Notes: a model not told the origin generated them from the sequence alone. 64,000 bases of DNA from Tamarix chinensis (GCA_030549775.1 CM060177.1:53632638-53696637); one strand, 5' to 3'; positions 11,091-23,291 are shown, numbered from the stretch's first letter. Numbers and translations are program-made.

Positions 11091-12338
11091 ATGGAACCCA
11101 AAAAGAAACAACGGACCGAGGGCAAATCTTCGGGGCCTCGATCATCACTAACTCAACAACAGAACTGACATAACTAGCCAAATGAATTAGGTATCATCTT
11201 TAATAGTCCGAAACAACAACAAAGGTATGAATAATTATCTCAAAGGCATATTATTAGCACTAGGTATTTAGATGATGGTTGTCTGAATGCTTTAGGCATT
11301 CATGCGCAAGTAATGCAATTGCTACGGAATGTAGGCTTGCACAATTTTTTCTATTTTACTAATCATACATATAGGCTTTTAACATTAGAATTTTTAAGTA
11401 CCTTCAAACTATGTGCTGATGTTAATGAATCCCAAAATGACCAAGGGTATATTTGTTTTCACCTTTTTAATGAGGATAGACAATTATCCCTACATGAACT
11501 AGCACATATTTTTATGTTTCCTCCGAGGAATCATTGTTTCATACTTCCTTGGTTCCATGTGAACAACTTCTTTGCAAAAATTGGTGATGTCTCGAATATG
11601 CCTACTCCTGATACTTTCCAAATTTCTGAAGCCAAAGCTTCTAGGATTTTGAATCTCGTCTTCCAGCTTTTACAAAGACTCTTAGTGACGACTGTTTTTG
11701 GGAGGGGAGATAGTATAAGGGTGGTTTGATACATTGAATGTTTTTTCATCAGTGCTATGCTAGAACATACTTCTGTTGACACAACCTATTTTCTAGCTAA
11801 GCAATTTCAAAGGGTAGGAAATTCAAAACAGGGCGATATAGTCATCGGTGGTTTAATCACTACTATTTATTTAAGTTTGGACATACCTCTTCCTGAGGAT
11901 ATGCCTGTAGCATCTATGATCACGCGTATTGATATTGAACATTGCCGTCTTAAGCATCTTATCAAGCATAGGGGCAATGCATGGTATCTTTCATACCAAG
12001 GCCGTGCTTATTTCCCTCTACTGAACCCTACCAAAACCGACCCTTTAAACTCGTAGAATTGGCAACCATTTGATGATGAAGATGCTCTTGCTCCTCTTGC
12101 CATTGAACATCCAATCCCTACTCATGGTGACCATGCACCACCGCCTCCTTCACCTCAATCACAAGCCAGTTCTTCTTCCTCTTTGACTTATATTCCGGAA
12201 TGGCATCTCCAATTTCAAACTCAAGTCTATTCCCAATTGGATTCTATTCGCCATAATCAAGATCAAATGATGGAGATGATGAAATCTCTTTACGAGTTTC
12301 ATCTCGGGCATCGAGACCCACCTTCTCCTCCTTCATGA
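11091..12338 (+). pseudogene. post-pol ORF in the env-like position of the Athila-type element
   Basis: An ATG at 11091 starts a basic N-terminus (EPKKKQRTEGKSSGPRSS). Interrupted by stops at 11166, 11175, 11727 and 12054 and some frame slips, the same protein can be followed for about 410 residues to a TGA at 12338. Middle blocks include YLDDGCLNALGIHAQVMQLL, FLSTFKLCADVNESQ, FHLFNEDRQLSLHELAHIF and MITRIDIEHCRLKHLI. The end is Pro/Ser/Gln-rich with a short coiled-coil-like segment (HNQDQMMEMMKSLYEFH). I recall similar proteins in databases as putative plant transposon protein domains in Athila-type elements; their function is unknown. I see no signal peptide or transmembrane helix, so the env-like label refers to position only. 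Confidence 0.7.
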
Positions 12339-13813
12339 ATCCAATTCCTCATCTTTTTCTTGGGTTTTTTCATTACGCAAAATGAATATAATAAGTAGGG
12401 GATGGGCTTGTATGCTTGTGATAGTTTGTTAAGTAGAAATAGTCTTTGTGGGTGTTATGTGCATATATATGTAGTGGTACTTATTCAGTTTTATTACTTT
12501 CTTTCTCTTTTGTGTGTTAGTTGTTTGGTTTGTCTTAAAAATGGAAGTATTAAATTTGAGTTATCCATTTATGATGTAAAACAAAGTAATGAGACTAAAT
12601 TATTTTCACAAAGGATATTTTTAAATCGTATTGAATGATTTGATCAACATCTTCTGAAACCTTAAAAACAAAAATTGAGAATGTGATAATAGTGAAGGAA
12701 AGAAAGTTAGAATGGTTAGGAATCAATCCATGCATTGAATATGAATGAGATGAAATGAAATTAAAAATTGGTAGATACACCATTGTGAGTGCTTGAGCCT
12801 AATCATTGGATACATTATTTATCCAGAAAATATTTTACTTTTGTGTGTACTCTCCAATGGTATGTGAACTAGAATTTTCCATTAGTTATCTTCAAGACTA
12901 TATAGAACTTTAGGATATTTGAAAATGATAAAGGCACTCTTCTTTCTTTGTTAGCTACAAAAAACCAAAAACCTTACCTTGAAAATTATTATCCATTTGC
13001 ATAAACCCCTTTGAGCCTAAGCCTTATTCTATTGATTTAACCTTCATTAACAACTAATACCCGTATGAATTTTCCTTCCCTACTCTATAACTAGTGAAGT
13101 AATAAATTTTTAGGGAAACAGTTTGTTGATAAGTTTAAATCCAAGCATGGGGTGCAAAAATTTTGGATAAGGGGCTAAAAAAATTTCTTTTATTCTTTAT
13201 ATTGTTGAAGAGCAAGGGTAAGATATATATATATAAATTGGGAAGGATTGTATCTTCCATGTATATACATATATATAGTTTGCTTCTCTAGTTAATGGAG
13301 TCTAGCCACAATCCCAAAATTCTATCTTACCTTAAAACCCTAGCCCTATTACAACCAAAGTTAAGACCTTTTGATTCTTATACACTTCAGTTCTTTTCAC
13401 CAGTGGCGAATTCAGAGTAATGGCAAACATATGGGCGATCATTATCATTTGGAGAAGTTTTGAGAGTAACCACATCACACCATACACACCCGAGAGTGAT
13501 TGTTTTCACATACTGAAAGTAAGAATCTACCAATTTGAATTTCATTAATCTTAATCTAACTTTACATGGTGAGATACTAATTATATTAACTCTCATTCCC
13601 TAACCGTTTTAGCATTTGATAAGACTGTTTGTAAGGTGAGTTAGATGTGTGGTCCAAAAATATTTTCATCATTGTGATTTTTTGATTTACAAGTGTTTTA
13701 AGTCCCAATGTAATGTTAAGCTTTGTAAATGAATAATTCCAGTCTAATAATTCTTGTAATCCGTGACTTTTCTCTATTACATTTCTTGATGTATTCATAT
13801 TCATATTATGATG
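12339..13813 (+). other. non-coding 3' region of the Athila-type element
   Basis: This 1.5 kb AT-rich sequence between the post-pol ORF and the polypurine tract has no ORF with family resemblance. It holds a short TA-rich stretch at 13221-13238 and nothing else I recognise. Confidence 0.6.
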
Positions 13814-13852
13814 TTGCTTGAGGACAAGCAATGATTCAAGCATGGGAGTATT
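13814..13852 (+). promoter_or_regulatory. conserved hairpin and polypurine tract before the 3' LTR
   Basis: TTGCTTG (13814-13820), loop AGGA, CAAGCAA (13825-13831) form a perfect 7 bp stem. CAAGCATGGGAGTAT then leads directly to the LTR start at 13853. The GAGGACAAGCAA...GGG wording upstream of the PPT is, from memory, common to Athila-type elements. The purine run CATGGGAG is the likely plus-strand primer. Confidence 0.7.
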
Positions 13853-15413
13853 TGATCAATGGGATTTATAGATTATTTTCATGCATAAAAATGTCATTTA
13901 TCCCTCATTAATTGTTTAAGATTTAATATTTTCTTCGAGTTTTTCTCTTTTAAATAGATTTTGCAGGAAAAGAAAAAAATTGAAGAAATTCAAAGAAAAA
14001 TCAATGAAAAGAATAAATCAAGTAAATAACACATCAAGAAACATTGAATCAAGGGGAGCAAAGTTGGAAATGAAGAAAATACACCAAGAGAAGTTGTGCT
14101 GAAATTTTAAGGGAAGAATAGTGAAAGAACCAAAAACACGACACCCCCGTGTTTCCTAAACACGAGCCGTGTTAAAATCTCATGCTTTGATTCAGAATCC
14201 AGCATTTGGCAAAGAAATTGGAGAAAAACACGGAGGTCCCGTGTTTCCTAAACACGGACCACATTTTCCTTAAAATTTGTAACCGTCCGCGCGACTTGTT
14301 TCTAATATATTCTCTATCAATTCAGGGTTCAAAGGAGTCAATTTTTAGATGTTGAAACATTTTGAATGTACTCTTTTTCTCTATTCCCTCTAGAATATAC
14401 ATGTATTGCACAATTCCAACTTCTTTTATCTTTCTGTATTCTAGTGAACAATTGACAATCTGCACTTCAATTGATAAGTCCCTCTCTATTCCTTTATCAA
14501 TTGTAGTTTCTCCATTTTGATTGAATACAAGTAAATTATCTGAAATTGCACTTTTGTTTGTTCTATTGTTGTTGTGTTATGTTACTATTAGATATTGTTG
14601 TTGTGTTGTTGGCATTAATTTCAAATCATTGTATGTAATTGTGTGGTTTCTAAATATATAGATGTTAGAGTAAATAAAACGAGGTAGGATGATTTGAGGA
14701 TGGAATTATGTTTCAAATACAACAACATACTTTCAAAGTTTGATTCTAGATGAAATTTAATTGAATTAATGGATGGAATTGAATGATTTTGTATCATAGA
14801 TTAAGAATTTAAACTAATTAGATTGATCAGCTATTTAGTTTAGAACTTAATCTTTTCTAAGACAACGCAATTAACCTGTAATTTTTAATTAATTTGTCTA
14901 GATTAGTAAGAAGATTAATTGTTAATCTTGTCCATTAATTCATACAATTGCATAATCCGAGCTTATGTGGTTATGATTGTAGTTGACTGCTTTCCATTCA
15001 TAATGCTGCCATTAATTGAATCTAGTGTTCGTAACTAGGTTATTAAATGGTTAGGAAATAAATTGAGAGCTTATTCAATTTATTAAGATTGAGAGAAAGC
15101 AAAGAAATGAATTATTATGATTTTCTAGAGGTCAACATTAAATCACATAGAATCACTCTTCTTCTTTGAGTATTTGATACCTTGATCCCCTCATCAATTC
15201 ATTCCTACCCCCATTTATCAAGTAGTGATCAAAGTTTAATATATTTAGATTTAGTATTAGAACTAATGAAATTGTATAACTGGGATTATAACACCAATTG
15301 AAAAATTAGTGATTAAAATACCATTCCTTGTGGGTTTGAATCCTTACCACTTACTACGTAATTGGGAATTAGGATTTATGTATTAAATTTGTCGTGTATA
15401 TGACAACGCATCA
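13853..15413 (+). repeat. 3' LTR of the Athila-type element
   Basis: It is collinear with 2628-4173 and ends GACAACGCATCA. It keeps two good hairpins: CGTGTTT-CCT-AAACACG at 14148-14164 and CCGTGTTT-CCT-AAACACGG at 14239-14257. Their outer flanks AAACACG and CCGTGTT extend the pairing options. Confidence 0.93.
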
Positions 15414-15797
15414 CTAAGTAGGGGGATTTAGTTAGGAAGAGAGGTATTCATGTAGGGGAAAGGGGGAAGAAGAAGAAGAAGAAGAAAGCGAAGGAAAGGA
15501 GAAGAAAAAGGAAAATAAAAGAGGAAGGAGAAAAAGGAGAAAAAAAAAGTAAGTTTAGGGTTAGGATTATAAGTAGGTTAATGTTTTGATTAGGAAATTT
15601 GGGTAAGATCAGAATAATAACCATCGGCGTTAGATTTACGATAAAAAAATTATATTGATCCAAAATAAAATTTAGCATTACGTTTTGATTTAGAGTTAAG
15701 GAATAAGAATAAGTTAAAAATATCATTTTTTGAGATTAGGATTTTGTATGGTATTAATTATTTGAGATTAATATTATATATAATTTGGGGTATTAAA
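15414..15797 (-). repeat. LTR A, right part
   Basis: This continues LTR A after the Athila insertion. An AG-rich block with a short GAA run (15470-15485) leads into TTAGGGTTAGGATT-type sequence like that near the ends of the element B LTRs. It ends TTTGGGGTATTAAA, one base off the family end GGGGTATTACA. What follows is not pol, so this is a solo LTR or a 5' LTR on the minus strand. Confidence 0.6.
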
Positions 15798-17193
15798 TTA
15801 TATATACACAACCTTAGCACTAAAAATTATTAAGCTTACATACCCTCTATAGGGTTTTTCACTCCCTAAAAGTAGAAAAGAGTCATTTGACATGAAGGTT
15901 CGCTATGAATTTGGTGGCCTAACAAGGTACAAGACCCCTTTTCAAAAAGTCTTTCACTATAAAAGATTAGTGTCTTATTCAATGCAATTCTATTGTCCAA
16001 GAAAACTAAGATTTGCATCAATAATACATCAAGCTAGCAATAAATTCCACAGCTTTATAAGGGTCACATTAATCAAAGCCATCTAGGTCTAAGGCTGGGC
16101 ATCATAGCATAACCTTAACCAATTTTCCAATTCCAATCAGTTCAATCCTTCAACCATTTATTCCTAAATTGAAAAAAGGTTAACATTTAGGTCAACTATC
16201 AAGGGTGAAAGTTAAACGTCAAATCTAAAGTCAATTTGAAATAAACAAAGGCCAACATAGTCCAATTATTCGTAATTAGGCACATTCTTTGTATAAATGA
16301 CCAAAACACCTTAAAATCCCTAATTACATCAATATCATCCATTTTAATACCAAAATTTATTATAATTTATTTTTCTCATACAAAGGTTAAGGATAATAAA
16401 AATATAATGCTTTAAGAAGAGTAATAGTTATTGAACATGGAAAAGTTTTATAATACCCCTAACACGTGAATTTAGCATGCTAACTCATGAAATCCTAAAC
16501 ATGCATATTTAACATAGGATTTACTTCTTGCTTAAGATACATAAGAATATCATGGCATAAGTTGCCATTTATGGTGGAAAAATAATCTTGGCACATATAA
16601 AATGGCAATTCTACCCCTATAGCATACATATGGTAAATAATGTAAAGCTAACCTTAAACACGCTCCATTATAAATATATTAAAATTTAAGTAAATTACCT
16701 AATGGATGCTATGGAATTTATATCAAGGCATGATAAGACTTTGGTTCCACATCTATGCCATCACAAAAAATCCATATACATAAATTACAATTTTCACATC
16801 TTGCACTTATTATCATATGTGTGAAATTGTGTATTTAATTACAACTAAACACCATGTTATAATTAAATAAAGACATGATCTCATGCATAATTAAAAAATC
16901 ACCGAATAGCTCATACATAATCATACTTCACACTTTTCCACATTTTAAAGCAAAAGTTCTAATTCCTATGATAAAAAAAATCCTACCATGATACTAATCC
17001 TAAAAAGCATAATATTCTCACACCTATTATTCTACCATCTTAAGAGTTTTGTTGAATTTACCTAGATCTAAGCTCAAGAAAACATAAAATGAAGAACTAC
17101 CAAGATAATAATCAACACTATAAAATTTACAAGATAACATAATTATAACAACACATAAATAAATAAATAAAGAAAAAGGAAGGTTACCCTTGG
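15798..17193 (-). repeat. older LTR H, left segment (unresolved)
   Basis: AT-rich non-coding sequence between LTR A and element B. It joins in sequence to 26220-27329 on the other side of element B. No pol sequence is visible, and small ORFs here have no family resemblance. Assignment to an LTR rests on the LTR-type terminus at 27329, so this half is uncertain. Confidence 0.4.
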
Positions 17194-17535
17194 TGTAACA
17201 CCGCAAAATTTACTACTGAAAAAATTCATTTTAAGCGAAAGCATATAATCAAATAGTTGGGTGTTATAGCTGCAATTGACACAAGTCTAGCTTACCCCAC
17301 TATCCTTACGTTAATCACGAGGCAAAATCTTAAGTAAATTAAAAACATGATAAGAAGAAACAAGATAACATTTAATAACATCAAAAAAGCATTAGGAGAT
17401 CAACTCCGATTACAATATCAAAATACAACAAAAAGGTATCCCATGAAACTTAGAGTCCAAAAAGATTATTCGGTAATACTATCATCCGACTAACATGACT
17501 CGATGCCCAAAACCCTGATACAAAGAAATCACTCT

Positions 17536-17617
<82 letters not shown>

Positions 17618-18291
17618 GTATATGTATTGTCATGTCGGTATGTTGTGAATTGAGAAAAAGAAAATAGAGGAGCTGAAGGCATAGGAAAGGTGTGTAGAGC
17701 CATGGTGTAGGTCACTATAGTGACAGTGGAGGTGATGGTTGAGTGTTGTGATGAAAAATGCAGGTGATTGCAATGGTTATGAGTATAGGTTGTGTGAGGA
17801 TGAGAAACAAGAAGAAGAGTGGTATGGGAGGTGATGGTGGGGTGTGGGTTATGCAAGGATAAGGGAGCAAAAGGAGAGGAAGAAAAAAAATAAGAAATAA
17901 AGGTTGATGGATGATATAAGACTACAGAGGACATGATAGGAGATGGTGCAAGTAGAGGGTAAGTTGCAATAAAAATCAAACCTTGCGGGCTAAGGTTGAT
18001 AGGAGATAGAGAAGAAAGAAAGAAAAGAAAAGGAAAAAGAGAAGGGTTGGGGGATTAAGATTAGAGTATGTGATTTTGGATTAGCCAAAATTAATTAGGA
18101 TTAGTAGAAATTTCAGCAAGTTTTGATTTTGGTTTACGAATTACGGTTTATTCGATTCAAGGTTTTGGATTCGGTTAATGTTTTGGGATTAAGAAATTAG
18201 GTTAAGGCTAAAATTAAGATTTCTTGAGATTCGGATCAAATTAAGGCGTTAATGATTTAGGATTAGCTTAGCAACTTTTTGGGTTATTACA
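17194..18291 (-). repeat. 3' LTR of element B, internally deleted
   Basis: Only 1098 bp, against 2925 bp for the 5' LTR. Both ends align with it: the left about 340 bp with 23295-23650, and the rest with about 25540-26219. The missing 1.9 kb is replaced by a (TA)n tract at 17538-17611. The deletion removed the dyad-repeat cluster. Confidence 0.88.
17538..17611. repeat. (TA)n microsatellite at the LTR deletion junction
   Basis: About 37 uninterrupted TA units, followed by TGTATATGTATATG. It sits exactly where the 3' LTR of element B lacks 1.9 kb present in the 5' LTR, which has CATATATATATC at one boundary and GTAT repeats at the other. Confidence 0.97.
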
Positions 18292-18306
18292 TCACTATCC
18301 CCTTAA
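18292..18306 (-). promoter_or_regulatory. polypurine tract of element B
   Basis: On the minus strand, AAGGGGATAGTGA directly precedes the 3' LTR start TGTAATAAC. Ty3/gypsy chromoviruses have this kind of purine run at this place. Confidence 0.75.
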
Positions 18307-18509
18307 AAAAGACTTCGTCCTCGAAGTCAACAAGTCAAGGTTAGGGAAGAAGAGAAAAAAAGGATGAAAGGAAAGTGATCTTGGTAGTCAAGTTCTAAGA
18401 GTATATACTATACTATCATGTACTACCTCATTAAAAGAGAGAGAAACCCAAAATCTAACACACCTGTACTGAAAAGCTCATGATACAATTTGTGCATATG
18501 CTTCATAGA

Positions 18510-19760
18510 TTCCTAGGACACTTCTTCTGTACTATGGCTGCTCTAAAGAATCTTCACAAGCAGTACTAAGCTCTTATGGGTTCATCATATCTTAATATCG
18601 AGAATTCATAGAGGACTCTCCTCGTAGGATAAGTAATCGTCGAGCTTGATCTCATCTTGTCTGATCACATGGGATGGATCTGCAACGTACTTCCTTAGGT
18701 AAGAAATGTGGAAGACATTATGAACTCAGGCTAACTCTAGTGGAAGTACTAGGTGGTATGCAACCTCACCAACCCTATCAAGAATCTCATAGGGACCAAT
18801 ATATTTCGGGCTTAGCTTACCCTTTGGACTAAATCTTTACACCTCATTAGTAGGTGAAACCCTCAACAAAACTCTATCCCCTAGTTTAAATCCATTACTG
18901 CGATGTCTCTGATCTACGTAGCTCTTTTGACAACTTTGAGCTACTCTCATTTTGTCCTGGATCAATTAGACCTGTTGAGTCATCTCCTCAACCAACTCCG
19001 ATACAAGCATCACAGCCTCACTGATGTCACTCCAACATAAAGCTGTCTGACACTTGGGTCCATACAATGCCTCAAATGGTTCCATCCCTACGCTAGCATG
19101 ATAACTATTATTGTACAAGAACTCAACCAAGTGTAAATGATCTTTCAAAACCCCTTGAAAGTCTAAAACGCAAGCTCTTAGCATATCCTCTAGAGTCTGA
19201 ATCATCCTCTTAGTCTATTCATCTATAGCTGGATGGAAGGCAGTAGTCATCCTCAATCTCATGCCCATAACTACCTGTAATTTTCCCTAAAAGTGTGAAA
19301 GGAATCTTGAATGTTGATCATATACTATATCGGTAGGTGTACCATGCCTACTCACCAAAAAATTCATATATGCATCGGCTAGGTGATCTATGCTCCAAGT
19401 CGACTTCATCGGCACAAATACTATTGATTTTGTTAACCTGTCAATGATGACCCTAATCATGTCACACTCGCTATAAGTCCTTGGTAGTCCACCCACAAAA
19501 TCCATCGATATGGAATCGCACTTCCACCTTGGATCATCTAAAGGCTGAACCAACTTTGCAATCTCTGGTGCTCAATCTTAACCTTCAAACTGGTCAAACA
19601 TCCCAACATAAACTCCGCTACTTCTCGCTTCATGCAAGGCCACCAATAGATCCTCTTGAGGTCCTTATATAACTTATCCCCTCCTGGATGGATGGAATAC
19701 AGAGTATAGTGACCTTCCTCTAAAATCTAGTGCTTTAGATCACCAAAACGTTAAGATACA
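18510..19760 (-). pseudogene. element B integrase with chromodomain-like C-terminus
   Basis: Integrase of a chromovirus. The zinc-binding part lies near 19560-19760 on the minus strand; one Cys of the CLTC pair is Ser. The core follows: MDFVGGLPRTYSECDMI (about 19500), DRLTKSIVF, and IVYDQHSRF with the second Asp, ending at a stop near 19287. The next piece (19205-18966) has MIQTLEDMLRACVLDFQGV and NNSYHASVGMEPFEALYG. After further stops, the C-terminal region FSPKGKLSPKYIGPYEILDRVGEVAYHL (written here in two parts: FSPKGKLSPKYIGPYEIL and DRVGEVAYHL) lies near 18860-18750. It is followed by VFHISYLRKYVADPSHVI and a segment near 18510-18600 resembling the chromodomain tail (TEEV). Such chromodomains are known to direct insertion to heterochromatin. 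At least five stops are present. Confidence 0.83.
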
Positions 19761-20029
19761 CACCAACGACCCTTGTAGGGAATGCAACCATCCTTGTGAA
19801 TCTAAAAACCATCAGCCCAACCATCCTGAATCTCATGCCGAATTCTCTCAAGCTTAAAATCCCCAAGCTATCCCACTCATAAATCATCAACAACCTTCAA
19901 CGTAATTGTCAATGCATTCATTCAAACCTCTTGATGATCTTACCAAATCATCCCTATTCCCATCTCTCCAAGCTCCTCTAGCAATCAACTAGATACCACA
20001 ACAAAAATTGAAGAGTATGATGTATTCCT

Positions 20030-21330
20030 ACTTAAGGCATCTACAACGACATTGACCTTACCTTCATGGTAGGTCAATTCAATATCATAATCATTCACCA
20101 ACTCTAGCCATCTCCTCTGCCTCATCTTCAACTCCTTCTGAGTGAATATATACTTAAGGCTCTTATGATCGGTGAAAAAATATGCATTATGTCCTATACA
20201 GATAGTGCCTCCAAATCTTCAAAGCTAAAACAAATATGGACAACTCCAAATCATGCACTCAATAATTCAACTCATGCTACTTCAACTAATGAGAAGCGTA
20301 AGCAACTACCTTACCATGCTGCATTAATACACAACTCAATCCATGATTCAACGCGTCATGGTAGACCTAGAAGCCATCAGTACCTAAAGGCAACATCAAA
20401 ACCAGCTAGTAAACCACTACTTCAACTCCTAAAACGCTCCCTCACAAGCATCATTGCACTAAATTTATTCATCTTCGTCAAATGTTTTGTCAAAGGATGA
20501 GCTATCTTTGAGAAATCTTGAGTAAAGCATATGTAGTACCCGGCCAAACCCAGGAAACTACATACCTTGGGGATGCTAGTGGGTGTCTTCCACTTAGTCA
20601 CTACTAGAATCCTCATTGGGTCCATGAAAACTCCTCCTTCTGACACCACATGACCTAAAAATGCAACCTTCGAAAGCTAAAACTTTCACTTAGAGATTTT
20701 AGCCTACAGCTTATGCTCTCTAAGGAGTGATAAAACTATTTATAGATGTTGCTCATGCTCCTCTATACTTTGAGAGTAAACCAAAATATCATCGATGAAG
20801 ACCACCACAAAATGATCAAGGAAAAGTCAAAAGATGCTCATCATCAAGTCCATAGAAACGGCAGGCGCATTGGTGAGCCTAAAGGCATCATCGTACACTC
20901 GTAGTGCCTCTTCTATGTCTTGAAGGGCATGTTCATAATGTCTACCTCAGTGATGTGTAGCTGATGATAACCCAACCTCAAGGCGATCTTTGTGAAAATC
21001 AAAGCACCCCAAAGTTGATCAAATAAGTCATCAATTCTTGAAAGTAGGTATCCGTTCATCACAGTTAACTAGTTTAGACCCCGATAATTTATATATAGAC
21101 GAAGACTCCCATCCTTCTTCTTTACAAACAATACTAGTGCTCCCCCTAGAGACACACTTGGGTGAATGTACCCATGAGCCATTAGATCCTCTAGTTGAGT
21201 CTTCAACTTCTATAACTCTATTGGTGCCATATGCTAAGGTGCCTTCAAAGCTGGCTCAGCCCCTGATACTAACTCAATGGTAAAGTGTATCTCCCATACT
21301 AGTGGCTTAGCTGGTATCTCTTCCAGAAAA
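20030..21330 (-). pseudogene. element B reverse transcriptase and RNase H remnant
   Basis: On the minus strand the RT is followed by its thumb and connection (VFMDPMRILVVTKWKTPTS, VCSFLGLAGYY, FSKIAHPLTKHL; 20649-20422) and then RNase H, ending near 20040 with LELVNDYDIELTYHEGKVNV. The catalytic F-I-D-D lies at 20788-20799 with both Asp present and LVYS after it. The RT fingers and palm lie further right to about 21330, split over frames. Homology is carried by at least three frames, so no complete protein can be made. Confidence 0.82.
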
Positions 21331-21499
21331 AAACATTAGGAAACTCTTAAGCAATAGAGATATCCTCCAATGTTGATACTTCCTTATTTAGCTCCTAAAC
21401 CTTGAACAAATACATAAGGTAACCCCTTTGCACCAACGAACACAACGGGTTGCCAGATATGACCTTCATCATAGCTCTAGGCTTGCATCTCTTATACGA

Positions 21500-21830
21500 A
21501 ACCCTAGCACCTTGAGGCTCCCGCAACGCAACTCACTCCTGTGCCTAGTCAATTACGACCCTATATTTTCCCAACATATCCATTCCAAGGATAGCATTAA
21601 AATCCTAAGTCCAACCCAGCCAAGTCCACTAGGAAGTCTAACCTACCTATCTCTAAGGTCATGTCCAAATAGAGTCTAGTGTAATCCAATCTACCTATCT
21701 CCAAAAGGCAACATCATAGAAATAGACACACTAGTAGATGGAGATAATGTAGCTTTAACAATGAATGTAGAAGATACAAATGACAATGATGCTTCCGAAT
21801 TGAGTAACACATATGTTGGTAACTAATGGA
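21500..21830 (-). pseudogene. element B aspartic protease remnant
   Basis: On the minus strand, PTYVLLNSEASLSFVSSTF (21819-21763) is the active-site region. The family motif D-S-G-A-S is changed to N-S-E-A-S, so the catalytic Asp and the Gly are both lost. The C-terminal family block FNAILGMDMLGKY lies near 21560-21600. It sits between gag and RT as expected. Confidence 0.75.
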
Positions 21831-21999
21831 TGGAAAACACTCTAGTAACTACATCCATCTATCGATAAGTCTCTGCTTGGCTGATGAAATTCAGGCATCT
21901 GATTGATTGTCCTCCCCGGTATCCTTCATGATACCCTCTAGAACTCTAAGTCAGTCCTCCTCCCCTTTGAGGAAAACGGCGAGGCCCTTGTGGTATCCC

Positions 22000-23033
22000 T
22001 TTAGTCTCCCTAGGCAGTACACTAGCTGGAGCTAGTGCCCTCATCTAAAACTACTATTGTGGCTGCTGGTAGGTCTGTTGCTGACATGCCTGTTGCTGAG
22101 GTACAAGTGGTCCCTATTGCTGGAACTAACCCTATTGACCCAAACACTCAAAAGATAGGTGGCCTAGCTGACCACACGTCCTACACTGTACAAGAGTGCC
22201 CTTATAGTTTTACCTCGGATGATCCCAACTATAGAAATGATACAAGAAGTGTCTCACTGGTCCAACAGATCTGCTTTGTCCACCTGTCTAACCCCTAGGC
22301 TGATAGCTCAGAGGTCCACCTCCTCAGAACTGAATCTTACCTCTTAAACCCTATATCTCTAGCTTCCTCTTGTCTAGGATAAAAGCCTGCACCTGTATCA
22401 TGGTAGTAGCAACATATGCTTTCTTTTACAATGTGGTTAAGTCCTAAAAAGCCATGACACCCATCATTGTTTAGATGCTGAAGTGGAGCCCCCACTCAAA
22501 CTAATACACAACCATAGACTTGCTAGCTACTATCTCCAACACAAACATCAATAATTCTGAGAATCGAGTGCGGTACTGCATCACGGTCATGATTCCCTAA
22601 GTAAGCTATATGAACTCCTTTAGTTTATCCTTCTTCAGACTGTTAGTGTAAAATTTATTGTGGATTGTTGTCTTAATGTCCTACCAAAAAATCAGCGGTT
22701 CTCTCTACGCATGAAGACCTACCCACCAACTGTCGGTTACTCCTCGGAGAAAGAAGGTTATAATGCTCACCTTCTAAGCGGGTGGGCAATTTACTGCTCA
22801 TATGTCCTATCCATATCCCGAATTCATCCCTCCAAGATAATTGGGTCCTCATCACCAGCGTAAAGCAGCAGGTGATGTCCTATTATCCTCCAAAAGCCAG
22901 TCTTCTCCTCTTGAGGGTAATATAGAGGTGGAGGCGGTGGCTACGGTTAAGGCAGTAGTAGTAGGCGCCTGACGAACTCAATGAATGCCTTAAAAGCTTC
23001 CTCAAGAAGACCAATGAGACCATTAAGCACCAT
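22000..23033 (-). pseudogene. gag: element B gag remnant with zinc knuckle
   Basis: A likely start ATG is at 23033-23031 (MVLNGLIGLLEEAFKAF), 246 bp downstream of the PBS. The capsid part is broken into several frames between 22300 and 22950. A well-kept CX2CX4HX4C zinc knuckle, CRTCGQLGHLSFECLG, lies at 22185-22144 and would bind the element RNA. The surrounding region is rich in Gln and Pro, as in related gag proteins. Start choice rests on the matching start in element C (47530), which has the same M-x-L-N-G opening. Confidence 0.75.
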
Positions 23034-23279
23034 GATGACTAACTAGTTACAAGATAGAAAATGTATTAGGGCCTAGGCGTTCCTAGCTAACTAACACATA
23101 ATGCACATAGTTCACATTTTAAGGCCAATTAGGAAACCCATCCTCGATTCCTCACAAGTTAATTTGGGTTGTTGAAAATAAAATGAGTTCTCTAAGTATG
23201 AAATAAACCATTAAAAATCAAATGAGGGATCATTGAAAACAAAAATTTGAAAACCAAAACATGGTAATCAAAAGCAAAA

Positions 23280-23291
23280 GCTATAATACCA
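23280..23291 (-). promoter_or_regulatory. primer binding site of element B, tRNA-Met type
   Basis: On the minus strand TGGTATTATAGC lies 3 bp after the 5' LTR end. The tRNA-Met PBS of plant retrotransposons is TGGTATCAGAGC; two bases differ. Confidence 0.78.

Larger units (their letters stand above)
2628..15413 (+). mobile_element. Athila-type Ty3/gypsy retrotransposon, full structure, coding parts decayed
   Basis: The element is bounded by two 1.55 kb LTRs that start TGAT and end ATCA. The flanking 5 bp repeats are ATAAG (2623-2627) and CTAAG (15414-15418), one mismatch, a plausible target duplication. The order is 5' LTR, primer binding site resembling that of tRNA-Asp, gag, protease, RT, RNase H, integrase, a tandem hairpin array, a post-pol ORF, a polypurine tract and 3' LTR. 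The gag and pol wording (LKEFHIACFGMKP, VLMDDFS, HLKPFYE) and the ORF after integrase are typical of the plant Athila lineage. Many stops and frameshifts show that it is dead. It sits in LTR A. Subfamily assignment is from recalled family motifs, not a search. Confidence 0.9.

Noticed and set aside
11313..11729. Possible host gene in the 138-residue ORF
   Set aside because: It is the middle of the post-pol ORF of the Athila-type element, lying between integrase and the PPT in the same orientation.
17482..17979. 165-residue minus-strand ORF
   Set aside because: It runs through the (TA)n tract (YIYIYI repeats) and AG-rich LTR sequence of element B; there is no family resemblance.
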